Below are positions 34,701 through 44,920 of a stretch of 64,000 nucleotides of DNA, in pieces; position 1 is the first letter of the stretch, and each line of letters begins with the position of its first letter. Made by a program: the position numbers and the translations under genes. The notes under the pieces are model-generated. The model saw only the letters and a program-made list of their open reading frames with translations, ran no database searches and had not been told where the DNA came from. This DNA is from Erythroxylum novogranatense (lineage: Eukaryota > Streptophyta > Magnoliopsida > Malpighiales > Erythroxylaceae), in the NCBI GenBank assembly GCA_029891385.1, contig CM057225.1, positions 74,867,387 through 74,931,386 of the forward strand, read 5' to 3'.

Positions 34701-37700
34701 TTTGGATGAAGAGAACCAGAAGACACTGGAGGTTTTGAAAGATAGGTAAATTTCTGAGTTGTGTTGGGTATTCTATGTTTCTATAGAAGTAGGAATTGTT
34801 GCTCTCAATTGTAAAGAAAATCTATACAATTCACCTAGTACTGCTCCTGCAATAAATCCTTGTATGTTTTAATGGCTTTTCAATATTTCTGAGTTGTCGT
34901 GTTGGTATTCTATGTTTCCATAGAAGGACCAATAGTTGCTCTCAATTGTAAAGAAAATCTATACAATTCACCTAGTACTGCTCCTGCAATAAATCCTTGT
35001 TATGTTCTAATGGCTTTCTCACTGGAGAGATGAGATAAGTAACTTTTCTTGTCAGAGAGCAATCACTGCAAGATCAATTGCGCCAAGCTAAAGAAAGTGT
35101 TGCCAATATGCAGAAATTGCATGAACTTGCACAAAGCCAATTGTTTGAAATACGTGCCCAATCAGGTGATTTGCTCGTTGTTCCTTTATTATGGCAGCAT
35201 CACGTTTATAAAATTTTCCACTTCTTAGTTTCTATTGCTGTTGCTGGTCATATATGCTTTTGGTATATCTTCAGTTCCTGTCATAGGGACTGGAAAATCT
35301 ATATGTTATTTTGCTTCCAGCTGTCTAATACTTATTTAACTAATATCAGAAGAAGAAAGGGCTGCCAAGCAATCAGAAGTCAATCTTCTGATAAATGAAG
35401 TTGAAAGGGCTCAATCACGACTTCTTAGTCTAGAAAGAGAGAAGGTACGTTTGACATGTGGTGGAGTGCAAATTAATAACTCCTTTGTTTCAGTGCTTTA
35501 TTTTCCCCCTCTACAAGTTTCATCAGTATACATGTTTCTACTGGACCTGGTCTTTTATTTTACGAGAGGAATGGATCTTGCTCTTATTTTAGTGTGATTG
35601 TGGCAATAAGACACAGGAGCAAAGGAGTTATTAATTTGTGGCATCTCAAATTTCAGTTAATGCTCCAGATCCTAACTTAATGACCCTGTAGGGTGTCCTA
35701 CGCTCACAGTTGCAGTCAGCACATGAGGACACTGGAAATAAGAAGAGGTATGTACTCTGCAAATATTCACATCACTGTTAATTTTTCTTATTGTGTACTG
35801 GGTATGTTGACTTTGACTGTTAATTTTTTCTATACTTTTTTCCTACTTGAATTTTAGTCTATCTGTGCTTCATTGTGATACTTTACATCATCATTTGTTT
35901 CTTTCTGGTCTTATTCCTGATCTGTTTCATTGTAGCATGTACTAACGCTGTTTGGCTGTCGGTTTTTGCACTCAGTGACAATACAGATTCAAATAGTATC
36001 CTTGAGAATTCCTTGATTGCCAAAGAGAAGCTTATCTCTGAACTTAATACGGAGCTACACAATGTTGAGTCTACCTTGACAAATGAGCGGGAACAACATA
36101 TGATTGAGATCAAAAGGTTGAATGCTGTACTGAATGAGAAGGTAAGATATTTCGTTATTCTTCTGTTAGAAATACGTAATTATGTTACTCGTCTTTATAT
36201 GCAAGCTTATAATCATGCATGAGGAATACCATTCCCTTGATTGTATAGGAAGTACTTATGGCATTGGCATGCCTAAAATTTGTGTGGTTGATGGTTCAGT
36301 CTATACTGCACAACTATTTTCCAAGCTTTTACATTCTGGCGTTTGGTCTATGTGATTCATTGGCAACTTTTCCAAACAAAAGGAGCTTTCCTCTTTGCCA
36401 TTGAGTTTCTATAAGTAATTATTGGTTGGTCATATTATCTTATCTCGTTTGTGTTCTAATGATCAACAGTTATTGGACTACTTAACTAGTACATAATGCT
36501 ATAAAATGTAGATTCTAGAATAGTTTTCCAGGCATAAGCAGAGTTTAAGATGTGTTGGATTCATAATAACATAACGTGGAATATCTCTAAGTGCATACAC
36601 CTACAGTCAGAGATTGGCTTAAGAAACTGAGTGGGGAAGACATCCACCCTAAGGATTTACTTTCAAGTCACTTGGGCAATCACTTAAATAGGTAACAGAC
36701 ACCTGCCAGTTTTGCTGTTTCAAATTTGTTCCCGCAAGATAATACTTACTATTGGTTCTTGGATATAGTACACAAGAGGGAAAAAAACTTTAATTGCTTT
36801 ATATCACCTATTCTCCATCCAATTTGTTATAGGATGTGTTTTGCGTGTAATTTATCCAATATTTTCTTATAATTTCTCCCTTTTTTTGACCATCAAGGAA
36901 GCTGCTCTCAGGGAGATGCAGAAAGAACTTCAAGCAAGGCCAACTTCAAAATTAGTCAACGATTTGCATAAAAAAGTAAAAATTTTACAGGTATCATTCA
37001 TTTAATCTTCTCTGGTAATTACAGGAACATTTTGTTATGTGGAAAAAACGTAATCATTCCAGTTTTTATGTTGATATATATTATCCCCTTCATAAATGTT
37101 ATTGATAAGTTTAAATTCAATGAAGTTCTTGGTACAGTAAGTTTATGCTGGTTGCTTGTTGGGAGGAGCAGATAGAACAAGTAGAGAAATTAAGTGAAAA
37201 GGGGGTTTAGTTGCAGGAGATTTGATTTTCCTGTTTTCTATTGACTTTTCGTAGTTGCTGTTTCATATCTGCATAAAAAGGTTTAAAGTCTGCGTGAGTT
37301 TTTTAAATAGCTTTCTTTTACTCATAATTCCTTTTAGTCTTTTCAGTAGCTGAATTTAAATTGGATTCAGGTGTTAGAATTTGATCTTTATGAGATTTAA
37401 CAACATGAAGAACTGGTCAAGACCCATGATTATGCTAGAGTTGTGGTTTGAAGAAATATGGTGGAGCAATTTTTTGTTACTATTCCTCGCTGCATAGACT
37501 AGAGGACAAACCTTCCTGATGTGCGTTGATCAACTTCAGTCATAATGTTTTAGGATATTTTGATGATAGTCTTTTACAATATAAGCTTTGAAACCAGCAA
37601 GAAATTGAAACTAAACATAGATGGGTTATTTGTGTTTCCTTCTCTAGTTTTCATTTGAAATAGAGCTTAACAGCTCAGTCATTTAACATGTGCCTGCAAT

Positions 37701-40700
37701 TGTCAGGGTTTTTGACATTTTTTGTTGAAGGTTTTCTTTTTATGTGGTACAGGCAGTGGGCTACAATTCTATTGAAGCTGAAGATTGGGAAGCTGCTACT
37801 AGCGGGGAAGAGATGACCAAGATGGAGTCTCTTCTACTTGATAAAAATCGGAAAATGGAACATGAACTTACACAGCTAAAGGTATGCAATGTTTCCTTAA
37901 ATCAGTTTTTGAATGTTGCTCCTCTGTTTAAAAATTCCAACCGGACATGCATTTGCATGTGAACTAGTGCCCAGGTCTGGTCAAGTTACTTTTTTGAAAT
38001 AATATTAGAGCTTTCTGTTTCTTTTTTTCCTTAAAACGTAAGATTTGAACTGTTAATCCATCATATTTTCGTTCCACCTACCTCCACACCCAAAGGTTGA
38101 GAGGCTTATAATAGTAATCGTTATAATATCTTTGTTGCAGCAGTGCAGGCCCATGACAATGATAGTTTTTCGTGTTCTGCTGTCTTTCAGATCAAACTTT
38201 CTGAGAAAGCATCTCTGCTAGAAATTGGTGAAGGCAAGATAACGGAGCTTAATGCAAAGGTTATGGAACAACAAAAGTTGATACAAAAGTTGGAAGATGA
38301 TATATCAAAGGTGGGAATTAATGAATTGTGAAAGGCTTTAAACATTATGTGGAATCCTTGCAGGTTAATGGTAGTTCTTCCTGGCCAGTCATTGTCAAAA
38401 CACCATGTTTGAGCATTATATTGTTTCTGGGATTCTTATCATCTTATTATGACATCAGAGCATGATTTTCCCTGAATAACTATGTTGCATGTGCTCGAAT
38501 AAGTAATCGATCCTTCAAAAATAGTTATTGAACATGTGACCACAAGTTTGTCACACATCAATGCCACTTGTCGTGTTTATTGCTGTGCATATATATAGTT
38601 CTGGGAAAGTGAACTGTGAAATAATTACTAAACTCTCTTCCATCATATTTCATTATTTGTATTTTCTGTGCACAACATGCAAACAAAAAATATTCCCCAA
38701 AATCCTACCCCTTACATGTCAAAATAAATAAAACAAGAAACAACACAACATTCTAAATGCAAGTCTTTAACTCTTGATGCAGGGTTATAACTCTAAAGAT
38801 CGAAAAGGCAGTCTATTTGATGACTGGGATCTTTCAGAGTCTGGAGGTACAGAGCAATTTGAGGTAACTCTCTTTTGCTACCATTCAATTGCTGGAAGCA
38901 TGTTGAACTTAGTAAAATCAGGAAAGAATCAGAAGTATGCTCCAATTGACAAAGTTTTATTAAATAAATTATGGCCACAGTCCTTTTATTAGTTATTTTG
39001 ATCCAGACAGCTGAGTCCTTCAAGTTGTTTGCCAAAAATTTTCAATAAAGTACTTGGATTTTAAGGTTGATTTTACTGGTATATTTCTGAGAGTAAAGAG
39101 CTTGAGAAGCATTTTTTTTTTGTTTTTGGGAACAAGCCTGATAAACATCTTGGCCAATGGGATTATATCTTTTGTTTTTGGGAAAAGAGTGATAAACATG
39201 TTGGCCAATGGGATTAACTTTCTAGGATATCATCCGTTTGGAATTTTTCACTTGCTATTGTAAATTAATATTTACTTGCATTACAATGCTAAATCAAATG
39301 GCCTGACATAGTATGAGGTCATATTGCAAATGCTAGTTTTAATGTTGGCTATCGTTTCTCTTTGTTATTAGTTATCAACACTAGTTTCTCTTTGTTATTA
39401 GTCATCAACACTAGTTTCTCTTTGTTATCAGGCATTAACACTAGTTAGAACTCCACTGCGTTTCTTTTTCTATGTTACATTTTTCCCTGAATACTTGCTC
39501 ATTGTTAGATTGCTTATGGTGCAGACTGTAGGTCATAAACATGTCTCCTCAGATCAAGATCAGAGTTCAATGCTCAAGGTTATCTGCAATCAACGAGATC
39601 GATTTAGGGCACGATTGCGAGAAACAGAAGAGGTAGGGGCCATTCTTTTGTAACTATAGCAGTTGTTATCTTTTATGTGACCAAAAGTTGAAGTTGTGGA
39701 CTAAAAGTGAAATCCTTGAAAATTGTAGGAGATAAGGCAATTGAAGGAGAGGATAGGTCAACTAACGGTGGAGTTGGAGAAAACAAAGGCTGACAATGTC
39801 AAACTATATGGGAAAATACGTTATGTGCAGGATTACAATCATGAAAAAGTAGTGTCAAGAGGATCAAAGAAGGTATTTAATTGGATTTCCAATTGTTGTT
39901 GAGATTTATTTCCTGTTTGGTGTTGGTCTCTTAAAAACTTTTGTGTGCTACGTGATGAATTTCAGCATACTGAGGATCTTGAAAGTGGTTTTACCTCAGA
40001 TGTTGAATCCAAGTACAAGAAGATATATGAAGATGATATAAATCCATTCGCAGCATTTTCAAAAAAGGTCGGTAGCTTTTGTGCCTCTTCACGAAACAAA
40101 ATTGTGTTGCCTATCACCCAATTTTATTAACTTTAACACCTAGCAGGTCTATTGTTCACCTATTTTCTCTTTAAAAGTTTTCCCACATCTTTCCTTCATG
40201 CTGATCTTTATCAGAGGAAAATGTTCTTGCATAATATTCAAGAATATGGATAATTACATGGTAAACGTTTGTGCATATTATGCCACTGAATAAACAATGC
40301 CCATCGAAATGTCTCCTTCCCCACTTTGAACTACTATCGTTTGGAAAAAGTCGATGAAAATAATTTAAGGTGACAAAAACTATTTTATTTCATATTGCAT
40401 GACCTGTACACGTTGATGCCTACAGTTATAGAATCGTTATTGTTAATCAGGAAAGGGACCAAAGATACAAGGAGTTGGGTATCAGAGATAGAATCACGCT
40501 TAGTAGTGGGCGGTTTCTTCTTGGCAACAAGTATGACTGGATTTCTTCTTCCTGAATCCCTCCCTTTCTTTTTCGTTAATCCTAGAAAACCGTACTGCAC
40601 TTTTAAAAGATTCATTAGAAATTTGAGGTTGCAATTTTCTGTACCAGATTCTCTCTTTCATTTTGCTCAAGTAGTAGCCTTCTTGGCATCTTACATTCAT

Positions 40701-41189
40701 CATAATTAGGCATCTCAATTTCGTTCCCTGTTTAGCCCATGGTCTTTCTTTGATATGCATCATTTCTTCTTTAATTTTGCCCTTGTTTACGGCTTTTGGC
40801 AAGTCGTATTCTACACTTTTTCTTGCTTCAATTTATCCTTTTGCCTATTGCATAATTTTTTAGTGAACTATGGTCCTTAGCGATGAATAATTATGCTTTG
40901 CAATTCTCTTTCATCCAAAATTGTCTGATGAGACGAGACCCCAAAAATTGCAGGTATGCACGCACTTTTGCATTTTTCTACACCATTGGGCTGCATATCC
41001 TGGTATTTACATGTCTCTACCGAATGTCAGCTCTGAGCTACCTAAGGTAATCGCTTGGTTAATCACATATTTGAGGTTTTTATCCCCTTGAAATCTATTG
41101 TAATTTAATGATTCAACTTTTGTCTTTTCAGCAATGGCGAGGAGACCTTTGTTGGAGATAATAAGATGAATCTCCCTCACGCGATCTAG
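31725..41189 (+). CDS. CASP: CASP, Golgi coiled-coil membrane protein (19 coding exons)
   Basis: Plant homologue of CASP, a Golgi golgin-type protein implicated in tethering and intra-Golgi transport. Exons: 31725-31809, 32772-32882, 33127-33305, 33536-33685, 34657-34745, 35056-35165, 35350-35444, 35692-35747, 35976-36141, 36898-36990, 37753-37881, 38191-38310, 38783-38863, 39525-39632, 39729-39872, 39966-40067, 40451-40530, 40954-41046, 41132-41189. All introns are GT-AG, and the sum of 2049 nt gives 682 residues with no internal stop. The protein starts MEAPQGGSERDKSN. Near residues 84-125 comes KGYQEEVDNLTKRAKFGENA then APDPYPALASIA. Most of the rest is predicted coiled coil (LKNQQATIRRLEERN, LREMQKELQ). 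The C-terminal CASP domain ends in a hydrophobic tail anchor (FAFFYTIGLHILVFTCLYR) near residues 635-655. The start is supported by the continuous N-terminal match and phase agreement across exons. Confidence 0.95.
34750..35020. repeat. About 132-bp tandem duplication in CASP intron 5
   Basis: Copy 1 (34750-34881) and copy 2 (34885-35020) both begin TTTCTGAGTTG and contain CTCTCAATTGTAAAGAAAATC and CCTAGTACTGCTCCTGC. They differ by a few substitutions and indels. They lie between exon 5 and exon 6 and do not touch splice sites. Confidence 0.9.
39119..39216. repeat. About 47-bp tandem duplication in CASP intron 13
   Basis: Copies at 39119-39165 and 39171-39216 share TTTGTTTTTGGGAA and TTGGCCAATGGGATTA. 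Confidence 0.9.
39361..39445. repeat. 30-bp unit repeated about three times in CASP intron 13
   Basis: Units start at 39361, 39391 and 39421, each TTTGTTAT...ATCAACACTAG or a close variant. Confidence 0.9.
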
Positions 41190-41353
41190 TTTTTTCTGTT
41201 TAATCAAATTCCCATGTCTTTTGCCATATGATTCGGAGCACACAGGTTTTGAAACTAGGAATTGAACATTGTACACATGACAAAGATTTAAATTGGGGGG
41301 GGGGGGAAGAAAAGGTCAAGTCTTATGTTACTGTTTACTAAATCTAAGTAATA

Positions 41354-41498
41354 TGTTACGGTTTGATCTAATTGCAAGATATGGGACTTGAATCTTATAT
41401 TGATTAAATACAACATTGATATGAGATTTGTAAGGACTTTGGGCTCTCTATCCTCATAAGCTAGCTTTTAGGGTGTGGTTTTTCTAAAGTCTTTATCA
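41354..41498 (+). repeat. TRIM LTR 1
   Basis: 145 bp, closely matching LTR 3 along its length and providing the reference for what the middle LTR lacks. Confidence 0.9.
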
Positions 41499-41500
41499 AT

Positions 41501-41511
41501 TGGTATCAGAG
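41501..41511 (+). promoter_or_regulatory. TRIM primer binding site 1
   Basis: TGGTATCAGAG, two bases after LTR 1, complementary to the 3' end of initiator Met-tRNA. A second copy with C at the end is at 41907-41918. Confidence 0.85.
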
Positions 41512-41688
41512 TTGATCTTGGAGTGGTGACCCATGGAGTGGTGGCCTAAGAGCGTCAGCCGTGACCAACATGACCGTGACCAACACGGATTTCAAAGTGG
41601 TGACTCATTGAGTGGTGACTTGAAAGTGTCAGCCGTGATCAACATGTCCGTGACCAATGAGAACATTGGTCCTTATGGGGGGGACGAA

Positions 41689-41904
41689 TGTTACGGTTTG
41701 ATCTAATTGCAAGATATGGGACTTGAATCTCATATTGATTAAATACAAAATTGATATATAATTTATAAGGATTTTGGGCTCTCTACCTACCTGGTTGATT
41801 CTGCCAGTAGTCATATGCTTGTCTCAAACATTAAGACATGCATGTGTAAGTATGAACTATTTCAGACTGTGAAACTACGAATGGCTCTCTTAAAGTCCTT
41901 ATTA
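41689..41904 (+). repeat. TRIM LTR 2, chimeric with 18S rRNA
   Basis: 216 bp. It matches LTR 1 over its first 99 bp or so and again over its last 20. Between these, some 25-30 bp of LTR sequence (ATAAGCTAGCTTTT region of LTR 1) is replaced by 100 bp of 18S rRNA. Confidence 0.9.
41788..41887 (+). rRNA. 18S rRNA 5' fragment captured in a TRIM LTR (not a functional gene)
   Basis: Begins TACCTGGTTGATTCTGCCAG, the first bases of mature eukaryotic 18S rRNA, and continues through GTCATATGCTTGTCTCAAA and CATGCATGTGTAAGTATGAA to GAATGGCTC. Against the plant 18S sequence as I know it there are about five differences in 100 nt. It ends where 18S and LTR share TGGCTC. Confidence 0.95.
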
Positions 41905-42062
41905 ATTGGTATCAGAGCCGGTCTTAGAGTGGTGGTCCATGGAGTAGTGGCTTGGGAGTGTCAGCCGTGACCAACAAGGATATCAGAGTGGTGACCTGAA
42001 AGTATCGGCCGTGATCAACATGGCCGTGACCAATGAGGACATTGGTCCTTATGGGGGACGAA

Positions 42063-42208
42063 TGTTACGGTTTGATCTGATTGCAAAGTATGGGACTTGA
42101 ATCCCATATTGATTAAATACAACATTGATATGGGATTTATAAGGACCAATGTCCTCTCTATCCTCATAAGCTAACTTTTGAGGTGTGGCTCTCCTAAAAT
42201 CCTTATCA
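42063..42208 (+). repeat. TRIM LTR 3
   Basis: 146 bp, same termini as LTR 1, followed directly by the TAATA duplication. Confidence 0.9.
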
Positions 42209-42213
42209 TAATA

Positions 42214-43058
42214 CAATGAAGTATCGTATATTGGGCACAAAATAACATTATTAATATGTATGCCAGTTATAAGAAGAAAAGCATGCATATCCTAATATCA
42301 TTAAATATTTGCCTCCACATTAAATTAGTTTACGAGCTTGCTAGATTAAATATGTACATGATTCTTTTTTTAGAACTGTGACGCTTTTGGAAAATAAGTT
42401 TGTTGCCCTTATTTTAGGGGACAATTGGTTAATGATAATAAAAATGAGAATAAATATAGTAAGAAATAAGAATGAATATTATCATTATAATTATGATGGT
42501 TGATTAAGATGAAGGAATGATTATCATTATCATTGATCTTGGTTAGTTTGTAAATTATATTGTAACTATTTAATAATATTTTAATTAATTAATAATTATA
42601 TTTTAATTACTTAATTAATTATATTTTAATTAATAATAATATTTTAATCAATTATATTATAATTAATTAATTATATTATAATGTAATTATAATATTTTAA
42701 TTAATGAATGAATTATATTTTAATTAATTATATTGTAACTAATTAATAGTATTTTAATTATAATATTTTAATTAATGAATAATTATATTTTAATTACTTA
42801 TATTGTATCTAATTATATTATATTATAATTAATTTATTATATTATATTATAATATTTTAATTAATTATATTTTAATTAATTAATTATAATATTTTAATTA
42901 ATAAGTAAATAATATTTTAATTAATTATATTGTAGTTAATTAATTATTAATAATTTTAATTAATTATATTGTAATTAATTAATTAATTATAATATTTTAA
43001 TTAATTAATAATTATATTTTAATTAGTTATATTTTAATTAATTATAACAAGCTTATAC
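42214..43058. repeat. AT-rich minisatellite-like tract
   Basis: No gene. From about 42540 to 43050 the sequence is built of variants of ATTTTAATTAATTATA. The left flank (42440-42500, AAATAAGAATGAATATTATCA, TTATAATTATGATG) resembles the left flank of the AT-rich tract at 59840-59900, so both may be copies of one repeat element. Confidence 0.7.
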
Positions 43059-43059
43059 T

Positions 43060-43830
43060 TTTTTTTGGTAAGTCAGAAAAAATTTATAAATGAAAACGAA
43101 TATATGTACAAAAGAGTTCACGCACAAATGCCACGGATGACACAACTAGCTAATACATAGCATCTATCCAAGATAAAAACTCTTAGGAATATCTGCAACT
43201 ATGCATGGAGCATCTTACATCCACTCAATAACAGAGTGCATAAACTCAACCAGAATCATACCAAAGAGCAATAATTTGAACGGGAAACCTAAGCTAACTA
43301 ATTCTCAGTCCCAGTAGAGGCAAACCAATGAGATACTAAAGTCAAATCCGCACTTGAACATCCCGTACCTAAAATGATCGTCCATTAGTTGAAGCGACTG
43401 GAGCAAAAGTTGATTGTTTGTCCACGAAGAAGGCTGCCACAAGGAAGTTACAATACTGAACCTCCGAATTAGGCATGGCAAGATCCTCAGTAGTATCCGA
43501 TGAGGACCTCACTTGCTATGTATCGAGAATAGTCTGCAGAATCAACCTGCAAAGTTAGTGAAGAGCCAAATAATATAATTGCCTCCTCTCTGTGTGTAGG
43601 CTTAGAAATGCCCTAATTTAGAAGATTATTTCGAGATACACTATCTCCACATCCATGACTTCATTCTTGAAGATTCTCACATTACGTTCAGTCCAGATAT
43701 GATAAGCAAAAAAGAGAAGTAAATAAAGGTCGAGATCCTGGTACATATGGTAAGCAAAAAAGAGAAGTAAATAAAGGTCGAGATCCTGGTACAGAAAGCA
43801 CTTCTATACAAAAAAAAGATAGTTAAAAGT
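43060..43830 (-). pseudogene. LINE 3' end, 5'-truncated
   Basis: On the minus strand 43630-43720 encodes AYHIWTERNVRIFKNEVMDV, typical of the C-terminal zf-RVT region of plant LINEs. The left end carries a T run on the plus strand (43069-43077), i.e. an A tail for a minus-strand element. No long reading frame remains. Confidence 0.55.
43697..43792. repeat. 48-bp tandem duplication
   Basis: Copies at 43697-43744 and 43745-43792 are identical except for one base (ATATGATAAGC versus ATATGGTAAGC). Confidence 0.95.
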
Positions 43831-44796
43831 TAGGCTGATTAAGGATGGACAAATAGAAATGGGTGAGGCAAAGGTATTCATTCTTCTAGATTATGAAAGG
43901 AATAGGGTATTACCTAAAAATTGATAATCAAAATAATGACTCTATAATCATAGTCTTTTACCAAACTCAATGTTTTATTTCATACCTTTTTTTTCATCTT
44001 TTATTTCATAACTATTCTTTTATATATATATATCTACCGGATAAGCACACCTTTAATAATTGATCATTATTGTACGATCAAACTATATCTTCCCCAGTTT
44101 TAATACAAGGTACACATAAGAAACTATATCATGCTTTTGTTTTCCTTACATCTGACTTTTGTAAAAGAACATAAAAACAGAGTTGGCTCGAAGACAGATT
44201 CTCTTATGAAATCAATGAAGTTATTCCTTTTAGATGTTCAATCGTTGTGTATTCCAAAGTATCCCTTCAAGTTCGGTTGTAAACAGACTGTTCAAGGAAG
44301 ATAAATCTTTCTCCCTTCTTTCTTTTCTGTTTGTTTTGTTTTGTTTTTTTTTTTTACCCCTTCAATCTAGACTAGAGGAATTCCTAGTTTTATATGTTTT
44401 TATCTATTGCTTGAACCAGATGATGAAACGCACATATTAGCACGTTTCAAACCCACGTTGCTCTGAGAAAAACATTATAAATGTTTATATCTGAAAATAA
44501 TAATAAAATATATAAAGTAAAAGTGCTAGTTCCAAAAATAAAAATATCTTCATTATTTTTTAATTAGGGATTTTAAGTGATACGATATAGTAATACTAAA
44601 AAATAATAATACAATTTAACGAAAGTGTTTAATATGTATAGTAAAATAATATATTAGTTTATTAAAGTATCTGTTCGTTTGTAATTGTAATTGGTCCGGA
44701 TAAAATTTTCACTAATGGAAGCCGTACTGTGAATATGACTCTTAATCGTACGTAAATATGTTCAATATTTATTAGTGTTCGAAAGTCTACAAGATT
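43831..44796. other. Intergenic, AT-rich
   Basis: No gene or repeat was recognised. The short frame at 44234-44440 has no similarity I know. Confidence 0.5.
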
Positions 44797-44868
44797 GTCG
44801 TTGTAGTATAGTGGTGAGTATTCCCGCCTGTCACGCGGGTGACCCGGGTTCGATCCCCGGCAACGGCG
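44797..44868 (+). tRNA. tRNA-Asp (GTC)
   Basis: 72 nt fold as a cloverleaf. The acceptor stem GTCGTTG pairs with CAACGGC. The A box region is TAGTATAGTGGTGAGTA. The anticodon stem CCCGC pairs with GCGGG around anticodon GTC (44830-44832). The T arm is CCGGG TTCGATC CCCGG. There is no intron and no encoded CCA. It matches the plant cytosolic Asp-tRNA. It lies 52 bp upstream of the first ATG of the peptidyl-tRNA hydrolase gene on the same strand. Its 3' end is the primer used by Athila-type elements, including the one at 12540-25853. Confidence 0.98.
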
Positions 44869-44876
44869 TTCTAATC

Positions 44877-44881
44877 TTTTT
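44877..44881 (+). terminator. RNA polymerase III terminator (T5)
   Basis: TTTTT eight bases after the tRNA 3' end. Confidence 0.85.
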
Positions 44882-44920
44882 GTTGCGAAAAGCAGGTAAA
44901 CCCTAATTCCGCCGATTTCA

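Larger units (their letters stand above)
41354..42208 (+). mobile_element. TRIM (miniature LTR retrotransposon) with three LTRs
   Basis: The structure is LTR (41354-41498), internal (41499-41688), LTR (41689-41904), internal (41905-42062), LTR (42063-42208). LTRs begin TGTTACGGTTTGATCT and end TTATCA (the middle one TTATTA). The whole 855 bp is flanked by the 5-bp duplication TAATA (41349-41353 and 42209-42213). No coding capacity. After each of the first two LTRs comes a primer site TGGTATCAGAG (Met-tRNA type). Before LTRs 2 and 3 comes a purine tract with GGGGG. It lies about 165 bp after the CASP stop codon, probably within or just past the 3' UTR. Confidence 0.9.

Noticed and set aside
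41788..41887. A functional rDNA unit
   Set aside because: Only about 100 of some 1800 nt of 18S are present, inside an LTR, with no ITS, 5.8S or 25S sequence nearby.
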